Below are positions 52,504 to 62,565 of a stretch of DNA of 64,000 bases, one piece after another; the stretch's first letter is position 1; every line of letters starts with the position of its first letter. The position numbers and the translations under genes were made by a program. Source of the DNA: Oxalicibacterium solurbis (GTDB lineage Bacteria > Pseudomonadota > Gammaproteobacteria > Burkholderiales > Burkholderiaceae_D); NCBI RefSeq assembly GCF_014635845.1, contig NZ_BMDP01000001.1, forward strand, positions 1,054,001 to 1,118,000, read 5' to 3'. The notes under the pieces were generated by a model, which made no database searches, was not told where the DNA came from, and saw only the letters and a list, made by a program, of their open reading frames with translations.

Positions 52504-53012
52504 TCCGCCGCTGCCTGCCTTTTCCGCTCATGTCGGTCACGCTGCTGCTGACCTGGCTGCTGCTCAACCAAAGCGTCTCACCCGCCGATCTGCTGATCGG
52601 CGCCGTACTCGGCATCCTGGTTCCGCTGCTGGCGCGGCCGCTGGTGCCGGATGGCTATCCGAAACTGCACAAGCCTTTGGTGCTGTTCCGCCTGCTCGGC
52701 ATGGCCGTGGTGGAAATCGTGCGCTCCTGCTTCAACGTGAGCTGGCTGATCCTGTCGCCCCGCCGCCACGGCCTGAACTCGCAATTCATCACGATCCCGC
52801 TCGACATGCACAATCCTTACGGACTGGCGCTGCTGTCGTGCCTGATCAACTCCACGCCCGGTACGGTCTGGGTCGAAATCCTGCCGGAACGGCATGAACT
52901 GGCGCTGCACGTGTTCGATCTGCACGATGCGCAATGGTGGGTCGATACCATCAAGACGCGCTACGAACAGCCGCTGATGGAAATTTTCGAACAGGAGGCA
53001 TCGCAACCATGA
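52500..53012 (+). CDS. mrpE: Antiporter subunit E
   Basis: A 170-residue subunit with two N-terminal membrane helices (LMSVTLLLTWLLLNQS, GAVLGILVPLLARPLV) and a C-terminal soluble part: VVEIVRSCFNVSWLIL, LLSCLINSTPGTVWVEI and LHVFDLHDAQWW, all conserved in MrpE. ATG overlaps the mrpD stop. Confidence 0.94.
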   Translation: MIRRCLPFPLMSVTLLLTWLLLNQSVSPADLLIGAVLGILVPLLARPLVPDGYPKLHKPLVLFRLLGMAVVEIVRSCFNVSWLILSPRRHGLNSQFITIPLDMHNPYGLALLSCLINSTPGTVWVEILPERHELALHVFDLHDAQWWVDTIKTRYEQPLMEIFEQEASQP

Positions 53013-53287
53013 TGACCGTACTCGAACTGGCGATCGGCTTCGCCTTCTTCTGCGTCGTGATGGCAATGCTGTTTTGCACGATCCGCCTGCTGATCGGCCC
53101 GACCGTGCACGACCGCGTGCTGGCGCTCGATACGCTGTGGATGTGCGCCATGCTGCTGGCGCTCATGTTCGGCATCCGCTTCGGCAATCTCATCTACTTC
53201 GAAGCAGCGATGCTGATCGCGCTGCTCGGCTTCGTTTCCACCATTGCGCTGGCCAAGTTCATGATGCGCGGGGAGATCATCGAATGA
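53009..53287 (+). CDS. mrpF: Antiporter subunit F
   Basis: A 92-residue three-helix subunit. CTIRLLIGPTVHDRVLALDTLW and FGNLIYFEAAMLIALLGFVSTIALAKFM are the family signature. Start at the ATG at 53009 (ATGATG), overlapping the mrpE stop. Confidence 0.94.
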   Translation: MMTVLELAIGFAFFCVVMAMLFCTIRLLIGPTVHDRVLALDTLWMCAMLLALMFGIRFGNLIYFEAAMLIALLGFVSTIALAKFMMRGEIIE

Positions 53288-53712
53288 ACCACATCGCTGC
53301 AATTCCGGCCTGGGCGATCGTCCCGGTCTCGCTGCTGCTAGTAATCGGCGGCAGCATCGTGCTGATCGGCGCGCTCGGCCTGCTGCGCCTGCCGAGCTTC
53401 TACCAGCGCATCCACGGCCCGGCCATCACCGTCACGCTGGGCGCCGGCTGCCTGCTGGTGGCGTCGATGATTTATTTCACCGTGCTGCAGTCGCGCCCGG
53501 TGATCCATGAGATCATCATCTCGGTGTTCCTGCTGCTGACCGCCCCCATCGTCGCCATGATGATCATGCGCGCCGCCGTCTATCGCGACCTGCGTGCCGG
53601 CAAGAAGGATGGCGGCGGCGCCGGAGGCATCTACCGGTTTCAGGAAGAAGACGCGCAACGCAACGAGCAACACAGCGAACAAGGCAGCAACAACGAAAAC
53701 CGTAACGAATAA
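53284..53712 (+). CDS. mrpG: Antiporter subunit G
   Basis: A 142-residue three-helix subunit with the MrpG pattern LVIGGSIVLIGALGLLRLPSFYQRIHGP, TLGAGCLLVASMIYF and EIIISVFLLLTAPIVAMMIMRAA. The C-terminal 30 residues are acidic, Asn/Gln-rich and poorly conserved. ATG overlaps the mrpF stop. It ends the seven-subunit operon (A+B, C, D, E, F, G). Confidence 0.94.
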   Translation: MNHIAAIPAWAIVPVSLLLVIGGSIVLIGALGLLRLPSFYQRIHGPAITVTLGAGCLLVASMIYFTVLQSRPVIHEIIISVFLLLTAPIVAMMIMRAAVYRDLRAGKKDGGGAGGIYRFQEEDAQRNEQHSEQGSNNENRNE

Positions 53713-53780
53713 CTGCACCGAATAACGACAGCACATCACTCCGCCGCCCGGCTCCACCCTCAACCTGCGAGAAAACCGCC

Positions 53781-54227
53781 ATGTTCTTTGCCAAATTTCT
53801 ACACATACTGGGCTTCACCATCTGGATCGGCGGCATGTTCTTCGCCCACAATGCCTTGCGGCCGACGGTCGCCGTCACGCTGGAACCGCCGCTGCGCCTG
53901 ACGCTGCTGGCCGGTGTCTTCACCCGCTTCTTTTTCTGGGTCTGGATTGCGATCGCGCTGATACTCGGCAGCGGCCTCGCCATGATGGCGCAGATGGGCA
54001 AGCCGCCCGTGCCCGTCACGCTGATGGCCGTGATCGGCATTGTCATGATGCTGATCTTCGGCCACATCTTCTTCGCGCCTTACCGCCGCCTCAAGCGGCA
54101 TGTCGCCGCGCAGGAATGGCAGGCGGCGGGCGTCGCCATGGCCAGCATCCGCAAGCTGGTCGCCGTCAATCTGGTGCTCGGCCTGATCACCATCCTGATC
54201 GGCGGACTCGGGCCGCTGGCTTATTGA
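53781..54227 (+). CDS. CopD-like four-helix membrane protein
   Basis: A 148-residue protein with four membrane helices: FFAKFLHILGFTIWIGGMFFAHNAL, FTRFFFWVWIAIALILGSGLAMM, VTLMAVIGIVMMLIFGHIFF and LVAVNLVLGLITILIGGLGP. The spacing of histidines in helices 1 and 3 fits small CopD-type proteins that may carry heme or copper. It follows mrpG by 68 bases on the same strand and may or may not share its transcript. Confidence 0.85.
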   Translation: MFFAKFLHILGFTIWIGGMFFAHNALRPTVAVTLEPPLRLTLLAGVFTRFFFWVWIAIALILGSGLAMMAQMGKPPVPVTLMAVIGIVMMLIFGHIFFAPYRRLKRHVAAQEWQAAGVAMASIRKLVAVNLVLGLITILIGGLGPLAY

Positions 54228-54256
54228 ACGCATTCGCTCCGTAGCATGCACCCCAT

Positions 54257-54283
54257 AAAAATCCGGCCTTGGCCGGATTTTTT
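54257..54283 (+). terminator. Terminator after the CopD-like gene
   Basis: AAAAATCCGGCC / GGCCGGATTTTT hairpin with a very short loop and a T run, 29 bases after the stop. It marks the end of the mrp/CopD transcript. Confidence 0.85.
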
Positions 54284-54375
54284 CATGCAGCCTGAAACAG
54301 AATATTCATAATTGAAAGACAACATCTCGCGCGGCACGCTAGAATCGCATCATCACCATCACCGGCGATGCCCTC

Positions 54376-57300
54376 ATGCCCAACTTCCTTTCGCGGTTGC
54401 CGCAAACCCTTCGCACCTTCTCGCGCAAGCCGGCCGCCAGACGCAGCTTCATCGGGCTGCTGGCCTTCATCCTGCTGATCGGCCTGTTCGGCTACTTCGT
54501 TCTTCCGGGCATCATCAAGTCGCAGGCAGAGCAACTGATCTCCGAAAAACTCAATCGGCAAACCACGATCGGCAAGGTCGACGTCAGCCCGTACGCGATG
54601 CGCGTGACGATTCACGACATGAAGATGATGGAACCGGAAGGCGATGCCGTCTTCGCCAGCTTCGGCGCGCTGACGGTGAACGTCTCGCTGCAATCGCTGT
54701 TCCGCTTCGCCCCGGTGATCGAGGAATTCAAACTCGATGCGCCCTATGTGCATCTGGTGCGCAAGGACGCGCAGCACTACAACATCGACGACCTGATCGC
54801 ACTGGCCAACAGCCAGCCGCCAAAGCAGGAAGACAGCAAGCCGGCGCGCTTCTCGGTTTTCAACATCCAGATCAACGGCGGCCGCTTCGAACTCGACGAC
54901 AAGCTGGAACAGGTGGTGCACAAGATCACCGACCTGAAGCTGGGCATTCCCTTCATCTCGTCGCTGCCGTCGCAGGTCGACGTCTTCGTCGAACCGATGC
55001 TGAGTGCCAACATCAACGGCACGCCGCTGCTGGTCAAGGGCAAGGCGCATCCGTTCGCCGATCCGATGGAAGCCACTGTCGATCTGAATCTCGACAACCT
55101 GGACCTGACGACCTACCTGAAATACATTCCCGGCACGCCGCACTTCAAGCTGCCGAGCGCACGGCTGGACATGAACATGGTCGCGCACTTCCAGCAGAAA
55201 AAGGATGCAGCGCCGGCGCTGCTGCTGACCGGCGACGTCACGCTGAAGAACGTTCAGCTCAACGACGCCAGCGACAAATCCATCCTGAAACTGCCGTCGC
55301 TGAAGGTCACGCTGCAGGATGCAAAAGTACTCGATAGCAAAATCGCCGTGGCACGCGTTGCCATCGATGGCATCGAAACCAGCATCGCGCGCGCGGCCGG
55401 CGGCCGGCTCAATATCGACAACCTGCTGACACCGCCCACGGCAACGGCGCCAAAGGCCGTACAAAAATCGCAGCCCAAGCAAGCCAAGGCTTCCACACCG
55501 GCCGAGCAGGCCGCGCCATCGACCGCCGCCGCAACCGCCACAGAAGCGGACAAGCAGACGACGAAACAGGCGCCACCGGCAAAATCGGCCGAACCGCTGG
55601 TACTGGCGCTCGGCGAACTCGAGATCCGCAATGCGGCGTTCAGCTATGCGGATGCGCAAGCGGCGCAGCCGATGCAAGCCGGCGCCAAGAATTTCGACCT
55701 CAACGTACGCAACGTCAACGTCGATACCGGCAAACGCATCGTCGACATCGGCGAAGTCGTCTCGAACCGAGCCGGCTTCTCGCTGCAGCAGGGCAACCCG
55801 CCTGCCGCGCGCAAGCGCAACGGCAATGCAGCCACGACTTCGACGCCATCGAAACCGGCCGCGAAGAAAAATGGCAAAAAGGATGAAACGGAAGAATCGG
55901 GCTATATCGTCAACATCGGCAAGATCGCGATTGCCGACTGGTCTGCGCAGCTTGAAGACCGCAGCCTGCGCCGCCCTGCCGTGACGACGATCGCGCCGCT
56001 GAATCTGGCGATGCAGAACGTATCGACCAAACCGGATGCACGCGGCCGCATCGATCTGCAGGCCACCGTCAACAAGAACGGCAAGCTGTCGGTACAGGGC
56101 GAACTGGGGATGGCGCCGCTGTACGGCGATCTGGCGCTGGATTTCCGGCAGGTCGACATCATGCAGCTGCAGCCCTACTTCACCGATCAGGTCAACATCC
56201 TGCTGACGCGCGCCAACGTCTCCGGCAAAGGCGCGCTGCGCTTTGCACAGACCAAGGGCAACTTTACCGGCAGCTTCAAGGGCGATGTCGCGCTCGATGA
56301 CCTGGCGACCGTCGACAAGCTCAGCGCCAGCGATTTCCTGCGCTGGAAATCGCTGAGTGTCAAAGGCATGAACGTCAACTTCTCGCCGTTCTCGCTGGAT
56401 ATCGATCAGGTCGCACTCAACAGTTTCTTCGCGCGCATCATCATCGACCAGACCGGCCGCCTTAACCTGCAGGACATTGTGCGCGGCGAGGATGGTGCGC
56501 AGAAAAGCGTGACCGGACAGGAACACAATCCAGCCGCCACACAGGAGCGCGTGCGCGGCACCAACGTCGCCAGCGCACCGTTGCAACAGCCGGCAAAACC
56601 CGCCAGTGCGGTACCGCCGATCAAGATCGGCAAAGTCCTGCTGCGCGGCGGCCGCGTCCGCTTTACCGACAACTTCATCAGGCCGCATTACACCGCCACC
56701 CTGGAACGGCTGGGTGGCACGGTGGCGGGGCTGTCGTCGGATACAAACAGCAACGCCAACGTCGACCTGAAAGGGTTGGTCAACAGCGCGCCGCTGGCAG
56801 TGGCCGGCCGTATCAATCCGCTGAAAGGCGATCTGTCGATGGATATCCGCGCCGAAGTGCGCGGCATGGAACTGGCGCCGCTGTCGACTTATTCCGGCCG
56901 CTACATCGGCTACGGCATCGAGAAGGGCAAGCTGACCTTCGACGTGTCGTACAAGGTCGAGGATCGCGTGCTGACCGCACAGAACCGGCTGATCCTCGAA
57001 CAACTGACATTGGGCGACAAGGTCGACAGCCCCGATGCGCCGTCGCTGCCGGTGCAGTTCGCGCTGTCGCTGCTGAAAGACCGCAACGGCGTCATCGACA
57101 TCAACCTGCCGATCGGCGGCTCGCTCGACGATCCGCAATTCTCGATCGGCGGCATCATCGTCAAGGTCATCGTCAACCTGATCACGAAAGCGGTGACGGC
57201 GCCGTTCACGCTGATCGGTTCGATGTTCGGCGGCGGCGAGGAGTTGTCGCATCTGGCCTTCGATCCGGGCCGTGCGGCACTGACCGACAAGGCATCGGAA

Positions 57301-57798
57301 AAACTGAAGACCATCGCCAAGGCGCTGGACGACCGCCCGGCGCTGAAACTGGAAATCACCGGCCGTACCGATCCGCAGGCAGACCGCGAAGGCCTGAAGC
57401 GCGCATCGATAGACCGCAAGGTCCGCGCGCTGAAGCTGAAGGATATGGTCGCGCGCGGCCAGTCTGCCGAAGGTGCGCGCGTGACTGTCACGCCACAGGA
57501 ATATCCGGTGCTGCTGAAGCGCGTCTACAAGGATGAAGACTTCAAGAAGCCGCGCAACATGATCGGCATGCAGAAGGATCTGCCGGTAGAGGAAATGGAA
57601 AAATTGATGACCGAAAACGCCAAGGTCGGCGACGACGATCTCATCGTGCTGGGCAATCGCCGCGCACAGGCAGCGAAGGACTGGCTGACGACCGAAGGCA
57701 AGATTCCGGCCGAACGCATCTTCATCCTCGCATCGAAATCCGGCGCCGATGCAAAAGATGGTGCGTCAGCATCGCGCGTCGATTTTTCACTTAAATGA
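54376..57798 (+). CDS. DUF748 AsmA-like envelope protein
   Basis: A 1140-residue protein with one N-terminal membrane helix (about residues 28-47, GLLAFILLIGLFGYFVLPG) and long repetitive beta-rich regions typical of AsmA-like/DUF748 proteins that span the periplasm and carry lipids. AEQLISEKLNRQTTIGKVDV and PYVHLVRKDAQHYNIDDLI are conserved at the start. Two low-complexity Ala/Thr/Lys/Gln linkers (about 360-415 and 475-505) interrupt it. Near residue 960 there is an OmpA-like FDPGRAALTDKASEKLKTIA. Start at the ATG at 54376. Confidence 0.9.
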   Translation: MPNFLSRLPQTLRTFSRKPAARRSFIGLLAFILLIGLFGYFVLPGIIKSQAEQLISEKLNRQTTIGKVDVSPYAMRVTIHDMKMMEPEGDAVFASFGALTVNVSLQSLFRFAPVIEEFKLDAPYVHLVRKDAQHYNIDDLIALANSQPPKQEDSKPARFSVFNIQINGGRFELDDKLEQVVHKITDLKLGIPFISSLPSQVDVFVEPMLSANINGTPLLVKGKAHPFADPMEATVDLNLDNLDLTTYLKYIPGTPHFKLPSARLDMNMVAHFQQKKDAAPALLLTGDVTLKNVQLNDASDKSILKLPSLKVTLQDAKVLDSKIAVARVAIDGIETSIARAAGGRLNIDNLLTPPTATAPKAVQKSQPKQAKASTPAEQAAPSTAAATATEADKQTTKQAPPAKSAEPLVLALGELEIRNAAFSYADAQAAQPMQAGAKNFDLNVRNVNVDTGKRIVDIGEVVSNRAGFSLQQGNPPAARKRNGNAATTSTPSKPAAKKNGKKDETEESGYIVNIGKIAIADWSAQLEDRSLRRPAVTTIAPLNLAMQNVSTKPDARGRIDLQATVNKNGKLSVQGELGMAPLYGDLALDFRQVDIMQLQPYFTDQVNILLTRANVSGKGALRFAQTKGNFTGSFKGDVALDDLATVDKLSASDFLRWKSLSVKGMNVNFSPFSLDIDQVALNSFFARIIIDQTGRLNLQDIVRGEDGAQKSVTGQEHNPAATQERVRGTNVASAPLQQPAKPASAVPPIKIGKVLLRGGRVRFTDNFIRPHYTATLERLGGTVAGLSSDTNSNANVDLKGLVNSAPLAVAGRINPLKGDLSMDIRAEVRGMELAPLSTYSGRYIGYGIEKGKLTFDVSYKVEDRVLTAQNRLILEQLTLGDKVDSPDAPSLPVQFALSLLKDRNGVIDINLPIGGSLDDPQFSIGGIIVKVIVNLITKAVTAPFTLIGSMFGGGEELSHLAFDPGRAALTDKASEKLKTIAKALDDRPALKLEITGRTDPQADREGLKRASIDRKVRALKLKDMVARGQSAEGARVTVTPQEYPVLLKRVYKDEDFKKPRNMIGMQKDLPVEEMEKLMTENAKVGDDDLIVLGNRRAQAAKDWLTTEGKIPAERIFILASKSGADAKDGASASRVDFSLK

Positions 57799-57828
57799 CA
57801 GTACCAATAAAGCAAGTTAGGAGCGCAG

Positions 57829-58866
57829 GTGAAATCAAGTACAAACACTTTCACCATCATCGTCCGCAGTCCGGGACGGCAACACGAGGAAGCATGGGAC
57901 GTAATTGAACCACGCGAAATAGTCTTCTGGAAAGCGGCTGCATCAAAGCTCGCAAATCGTAACTACCATCACAAAAATTGTGTTGCAGAAGTAAATCTTG
58001 ATTGGACGCCGCTCATTCGAAGATTAGCCCGCGACCATAATCTGCTTATTCCAGTCAGAACAGGGAAGCCCACGTCCATTAACTGGTACACCAAGCTGCA
58101 AAGACCTCTGCGCTTAAAAGCTACTTGTGTGATCACCGGAACCAACAATTTAAGTTCGTATCCTTGGTATCCAAAGTTCTTCATCGAATACTTTCTCTAC
58201 GAAGTCTTCATGATTGTAAACTTGACGTTCCCCGGTTCTGGCGAGTTCCTAAACTTTGAAGTTCAGGGTATGGATAGGCCCTCAAATCAAAGGTTAGGGT
58301 TGTCGGCGTTCTATTTCTCAGAGTGGATGATCCAAACAGTAGAAGGTAAATCGCCGAAAGCAAAGATTCTGGACCTTGATCAGACCATTGATTGGTTTAG
58401 CAAAGTAAACCCTCATGTGACACAGAAGGCAGAGAACAATACCCAAAAAGCCCTTTATGCCACCTATCAGCTCTGCCAAAGCAATGGTCAGATTGATTTC
58501 GTCTTATGGCTTTTCAATGCATTGGAATCGTTGCTCAGCACAAAAGTCGGGGAGAACTTCTCCGGAATTGTTCGACGAACAAATAGTTTGCTTGAATTAG
58601 GCGAAAAGCAAAAGAATCATTGTCAAAAAATCTTACGAAAATTGTATGACCTTCGAAGCTCCTTTGTACACGGGGGATATGAAGCACCTCATCCACTTCA
58701 CAATGAACCGATTGATCCAAGACTAAATGACGACTATATGAAGATGCTTTTACTTAGCATAGAAGGCTTTGCAATCCTGGGAGCGCTGCTTCAAGCACTG
58801 ATTGAAAAGCAAATCCCTTTTGTGGCCTTTGAAGAACGTGTTATTGCGACTCATAACAATATCTGA
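57829..58866 (+). CDS. AT-rich HEPN-type protein, likely acquired
   Basis: A 345-residue protein of unknown function in distinctly AT-rich DNA with rare-codon use unlike the genes around it. GTG start with an AGGAG ribosome site. The N-terminal 200 residues match nothing I recognise. The C-terminus (about 225-325) is all-helical with YDLRSSFVHGGYEAPHP, where Arg276 and His281 make the R-x4-H motif of HEPN domains, many of which are RNases in toxin and defence systems. No partner antitoxin is next to it. It lies alone between DUF748 and tex. Confidence 0.65.
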   Translation: MKSSTNTFTIIVRSPGRQHEEAWDVIEPREIVFWKAAASKLANRNYHHKNCVAEVNLDWTPLIRRLARDHNLLIPVRTGKPTSINWYTKLQRPLRLKATCVITGTNNLSSYPWYPKFFIEYFLYEVFMIVNLTFPGSGEFLNFEVQGMDRPSNQRLGLSAFYFSEWMIQTVEGKSPKAKILDLDQTIDWFSKVNPHVTQKAENNTQKALYATYQLCQSNGQIDFVLWLFNALESLLSTKVGENFSGIVRRTNSLLELGEKQKNHCQKILRKLYDLRSSFVHGGYEAPHPLHNEPIDPRLNDDYMKMLLLSIEGFAILGALLQALIEKQIPFVAFEERVIATHNNI

Positions 58867-59051
58867 CATGTCGAACGCAAGCTTGTGCTGTTGATTCCAT
58901 AAAATTTCACCTTGCGTCCATCCGATCAGTCAACAATTGGATTAGCACAACAAATTCCACAAAAACACTACCCTCCTTGCCTTTGTCAAGACTGTTGTAA
59001 TTCGCCGTTTTGCGTATCATCTAGCGCTCGTTTTACATTTCCCCGAATCTC

Positions 59052-61394
59052 ATGCTGCCTTCGATCGAATTACGCCTCGCCCACGAACTCGCCGCCAAAC
59101 CGCAACAGATCGCCGCCGCCGTCGCCCTGCTGGACGAAGGCGCCACCGTGCCGTTCATCGCGCGCTACCGCAAGGAAGCGACCGGCGGTCTCGACGATAC
59201 GCAATTGCGCCTGCTGGAAGAACGGCTGCGCTATCTACGTGAACTGGAAGACCGGCGCGCCGCGATCATCGCGTCGATCGAGGAACAGAAGAAGATGACG
59301 CCGGAATTGCTGGATGCGATCACACATGCGGAAGACAAGACGCGTCTCGAAGACCTGTACCTGCCGTACAAACCCAAGCGCCGCACCAAGGCACAGATCG
59401 CCGCCGAAGCGGGCCTGACCCCGCTGGCCGATACCTTGCTGGCCGATCCTGCGTTGTCGCCGGAAGTCGAAGCGGAAAAATATCTGAAGCCGGCCTTTAC
59501 CGTCGATGGCACCGAAAACCCGGGCGTGCCGGATGCGAAAGCCGCGCTGGATGGTGCACGCCAGATCCTGATGGAACGCTTTGCGGAAGATGCGACGCTG
59601 CTGCAGTCGCTGCGCGAATACCTGAACGAGCATGGCATCGTCGAGTCGAAGGTGGTCGACGGCAAACAAGATGCGGGCGCGAAGTTTGCCGACTACTTCG
59701 ACTATTCGGAAACGCTCGGCACGATTCCGTCGCATCGCGCGCTGGCGTTGTTCCGCGGCCGCCGCGAGGAAATGCTGAACGTCAATCTGCGCCTCGATTC
59801 CGAAGAGGAAAAACCGAAATGGGACGCACCGCACAATCCGTGCGAGGAACGCATCGCCAAACGCTTCGGTATCGCCAATCAAAACCGTCCGGCCGACAAA
59901 TGGCTGTCCGACACCGTGCGCTGGACCTGGCGCGTGAAAGTCTTCATGCATCTGGAAACGGAATTGATGACCACGCTGCGCGAGAAAGCCGAACAGGAAG
60001 CGATCAACGTGTTCGCGCGCAACCTGAAGGATCTGCTGCTGGCCGCGCCGGCCGGTCCGCGTGCGACGATGGGTCTCGATCCCGGCCTGCGCACCGGTGT
60101 GAAAGTCGCCGTCGTCGATGCCACCGGCAAGGTTGTCGATACGGCGACCATCTATCCGCACGAACCGCGCCGCGACTGGGACGGCTCGCTGCACACACTG
60201 GCGCTGCTCGCTGCCAAACACAATGTCGCGCTGATCTCGATCGGCAACGGCACCGCCTCGCGCGAAACCGACAAGCTGGCGCAGGACCTGATCAAGCTGG
60301 CGCCGGAATTGAAGCTGACCAAGATCGTCGTCTCCGAAGCCGGCGCCTCCGTCTACTCTGCTTCCGAATTCGCCTCGCGCGAATTGCCGGAACTGGACGT
60401 CACGCTGCGCGGCGCCGTCTCGATCGCGCGCCGCCTGCAGGACCCGCTGGCGGAACTGGTGAAGATCGATCCGAAATCGATCGGCGTCGGTCAATACCAG
60501 CATGATGTCGGCCAGACGCAGCTTGCACGTTCGCTGGATGCCGTGGTCGAAGATTGCGTGAACGCCGTCGGTGTCGACGTCAACACCGCATCTGCGCCTC
60601 TGCTGGCGCGCGTCTCGGGACTGAACAACAGCGTTGCACAAAGCATCGTCAGCTATCGCGACATGAAGGGCATGTTCGCGTCACGCGAAGCCTTGCGTGC
60701 GGTACCGCGTCTGGGTGACAAGACGTTCGAGCAGGCAGCAGGATTCCTGCGCGTGATGAACGGCGACAATCCGCTCGACGCATCGGCCGTGCATCCGGAA
60801 TCGTATCCGCTGGTCGAAAAAATCCTGGCCGACATCAACAAGGATGTAAAGAATGTCGTCGGCGACAGCAAGCTGCTGAAATCGCTGAATCCGGCGAAAT
60901 ATGCCGATGAGCAATTCGGCGTGCCGACCGTCACCGATATCCTGAAAGAACTCGACAAGCCGGGCCGCGACCCGCGCCCGGAATTCACGACCGCAACCTT
61001 CAAGGAAGGCGTCGAGGAAATTCGCGACCTGCGGCCGGACATGATTCTGGAAGGCGTGGTCACCAACGTCGCCGCGTTCGGCGCCTTCGTCGATATCGGC
61101 GTGCATCAGGACGGACTCGTGCACATTTCCGCGCTGTCGAACACTTTTGTGAAAGACCCGCACACGGTCGTGAAGGCTGGCCAGGTCGTCAAGGTGAAAG
61201 TGCTGGAAGTCGACGAGAAGCGCAAGCGCATCGCGCTGACGATGCGCCTGTCCGATAGTGCGCCCGCTGCCGGCAGTCGTCCGGAACAACGGGGCGACCG
61301 GAACGACCAGCGCCGTCTGTCGCAACAACAGCGCGCGCCTCAGCCGCAGGTCGGCGGTGCAATGGCGGCCGCCTTTGCAAAATTGAAATCCTGA
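59052..61394 (+). CDS. tex: Tex-family RNA-binding transcription accessory protein
   Basis: A 780-residue protein with the full Tex layout: N-terminal helical region ([46 protein letters not shown]), a YqgF-like domain (about 320-460: [36 protein letters not shown]), helix-hairpin-helix motifs (about 490-565: [28 protein letters not shown]), and a C-terminal S1 domain (about 645-725: [29 protein letters not shown]). Tex binds RNA and affects transcription and stress tolerance. The C-terminus is Arg/Gln-rich. Confidence 0.96.
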   Translation: MLPSIELRLAHELAAKPQQIAAAVALLDEGATVPFIARYRKEATGGLDDTQLRLLEERLRYLRELEDRRAAIIASIEEQKKMTPELLDAITHAEDKTRLEDLYLPYKPKRRTKAQIAAEAGLTPLADTLLADPALSPEVEAEKYLKPAFTVDGTENPGVPDAKAALDGARQILMERFAEDATLLQSLREYLNEHGIVESKVVDGKQDAGAKFADYFDYSETLGTIPSHRALALFRGRREEMLNVNLRLDSEEEKPKWDAPHNPCEERIAKRFGIANQNRPADKWLSDTVRWTWRVKVFMHLETELMTTLREKAEQEAINVFARNLKDLLLAAPAGPRATMGLDPGLRTGVKVAVVDATGKVVDTATIYPHEPRRDWDGSLHTLALLAAKHNVALISIGNGTASRETDKLAQDLIKLAPELKLTKIVVSEAGASVYSASEFASRELPELDVTLRGAVSIARRLQDPLAELVKIDPKSIGVGQYQHDVGQTQLARSLDAVVEDCVNAVGVDVNTASAPLLARVSGLNNSVAQSIVSYRDMKGMFASREALRAVPRLGDKTFEQAAGFLRVMNGDNPLDASAVHPESYPLVEKILADINKDVKNVVGDSKLLKSLNPAKYADEQFGVPTVTDILKELDKPGRDPRPEFTTATFKEGVEEIRDLRPDMILEGVVTNVAAFGAFVDIGVHQDGLVHISALSNTFVKDPHTVVKAGQVVKVKVLEVDEKRKRIALTMRLSDSAPAAGSRPEQRGDRNDQRRLSQQQRAPQPQVGGAMAAAFAKLKS

Positions 61395-61424
61395 TGCAGT
61401 GCAGCGTGCCGGCCCGGATTTTCC

Positions 61425-61430
61425 TATAAT
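61425..61430 (+). promoter_or_regulatory. Possible -10 element for grxD
   Basis: A perfect TATAAT in the short gap between tex and grxD, 40 bases before the grxD ATG. The upstream -35 region is weak, so this would be a poor or activated promoter. Confidence 0.4.
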
Positions 61431-61469
61431 GGCGGATTCAAGCAGTATCAACCCCAATGTGAGGCCGCA

Positions 61470-61784
61470 ATGAGCGACGAAGTACAAACCTGGATCAAGG
61501 AAACCGTGACGCAGCACCCTGTCGTGCTGTTCATGAAAGGCACCGCGCAGTTCCCGCAATGCGGCTTTTCCGGCAAGGCGATCGCCCTGCTGAAGGAAGC
61601 CGGCGTCAAGGATCTGATCACGGTGAACGTGTTGGACGATGCTGAAGTTCGCCAGGGCATCAAGGACTATTCGAACTGGCCGACCGTGCCGCAACTGTAC
61701 GTAAAAGGCGAATTCATCGGCGGCTCGGACATCATGACCGAGATGTTCGAATCCGGCGAACTGCATACGCTGCTGAAAGACTGA
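61470..61784 (+). CDS. grxD: Monothiol glutaredoxin
   Basis: A 104-residue CGFS-type glutaredoxin: VVLFMKGTAQFPQCGFSGKAI (active site CGFS), a TVPQLYVKGEFIGGSDI loop and the C-terminal MTEMFESGELHTLL. It binds a [2Fe-2S] cluster with glutathione and delivers it in iron-sulfur assembly. It precedes ubiX by one base or 28 bases depending on that start, and the two look cotranscribed. Confidence 0.97.
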   Translation: MSDEVQTWIKETVTQHPVVLFMKGTAQFPQCGFSGKAIALLKEAGVKDLITVNVLDDAEVRQGIKDYSNWPTVPQLYVKGEFIGGSDIMTEMFESGELHTLLKD

Positions 61785-61785
61785 C

Positions 61786-62400
61786 GTGACGGCAACCGCC
61801 GGCGCAGCCGAAATGACGACGCAGCCCAAACGGTTGATCGTTGCCATCACCGGCGCGACCGGCGTCATCTACGGCGTGCGCCTGCTGCAGGCGCTGCGCG
61901 CCATCGCAGGCGTGGAAACCCACTTGCTGGTTTCGGAAGCAGGCGTACTGAATCTGCACCAGGAGCTCGATCTCAACCGCAAGGATGTGGAAGCGCTGGC
62001 CGACGTCACGTACAACGTGCGCGATATCGGCGCTGCGATCGCCAGCGGTTCGTTTCAATCCGACGGCATGATCGTCGCACCGTGTTCGATGAAAACGCTG
62101 GCCGCCGTCGCGCACGGCTTTTCCGACAACCTGATCGCCCGCGCGGCCGATGTCACACTGAAGGAACGCCGCCGCCTCGTGCTGATGGTGCGCGAGACGC
62201 CGTTCAATCTCGCCCACCTGCGCAACATGACAGCCGTTACCGAAATGGGCGGCATCATCTTTCCGCCGCTTCCCGGCTTCTACCACCGCCCTGCTTCCAT
62301 CGAAGAAATGGTCGATCACACGCTCGGCCGCGTGCTCGACCTGTTCGATCTGCAACACACTCTCGCTCCACGCTGGTCCGGCCTGAAAACGCCGGACTGA
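61786..62400 (+). CDS. ubiX: Flavin prenyltransferase
   Basis: Makes prenylated FMN, the cofactor of UbiD decarboxylase in ubiquinone synthesis. The protein has RLIVAITGATGVIYGVRLLQALR, the GSFQSDGMIVAPCSMKTLAAVAHGFSDNLIARAADV block and RRLVLMVRETPFNLAHLRNMTAVTEMGGIIFPPLPGFYHRP, all diagnostic. Two starts are possible: GTG at 61786 (204 residues, one base after grxD) and ATG at 61813 (195 residues, closer to the usual length). Confidence 0.96.
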   Translation: MTATAGAAEMTTQPKRLIVAITGATGVIYGVRLLQALRAIAGVETHLLVSEAGVLNLHQELDLNRKDVEALADVTYNVRDIGAAIASGSFQSDGMIVAPCSMKTLAAVAHGFSDNLIARAADVTLKERRRLVLMVRETPFNLAHLRNMTAVTEMGGIIFPPLPGFYHRPASIEEMVDHTLGRVLDLFDLQHTLAPRWSGLKTPD

Positions 62401-62437
62401 CCACAGGCTTCGCGCCTTGATTCCCCGATCAAACACT

Positions 62438-62461
62438 GCGGCAAGGCAACCTTGCCGCTTT
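62438..62461 (+). terminator. Terminator-like hairpin after ubiX
   Basis: GCGGCAAGG / CCTTGCCGC with a three-base loop and a short TTT, 37 bases after the ubiX stop and before the SOS box. Confidence 0.6.
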
Positions 62462-62530
62462 GCCATTGGCATGTCGGCAAGTCCTTAAAAATTTATCGCC
62501 TTCCGCCTTCGCATCGTCGCGCACCGAACA

Positions 62531-62554
62531 TATACTGTGTTTTTATACAGTATA
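62531..62554. promoter_or_regulatory. LexA-type SOS box
   Basis: A 24-base perfect palindrome: TATACTGT, an eight-base spacer GTTTTTAT, and ACAGTATA. The core CTGT-N8-ACAG is the LexA operator of E. coli and Pseudomonas, and betaproteobacterial LexA is expected to bind it. It is centred 24 bases before the ATG of the radical SAM gene, overlapping the likely promoter. Confidence 0.85.
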
Positions 62555-62565
62555 TTGAATTCGCC

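Noticed and set aside
54283-57252. A 989-residue minus-strand open frame opposite DUF748
   Set aside because: It is the mirror of an Asp/Asn/Lys-rich coding sequence and shows only low-complexity Arg/Asp/Gln runs; the forward frame has a membrane anchor and family motifs.
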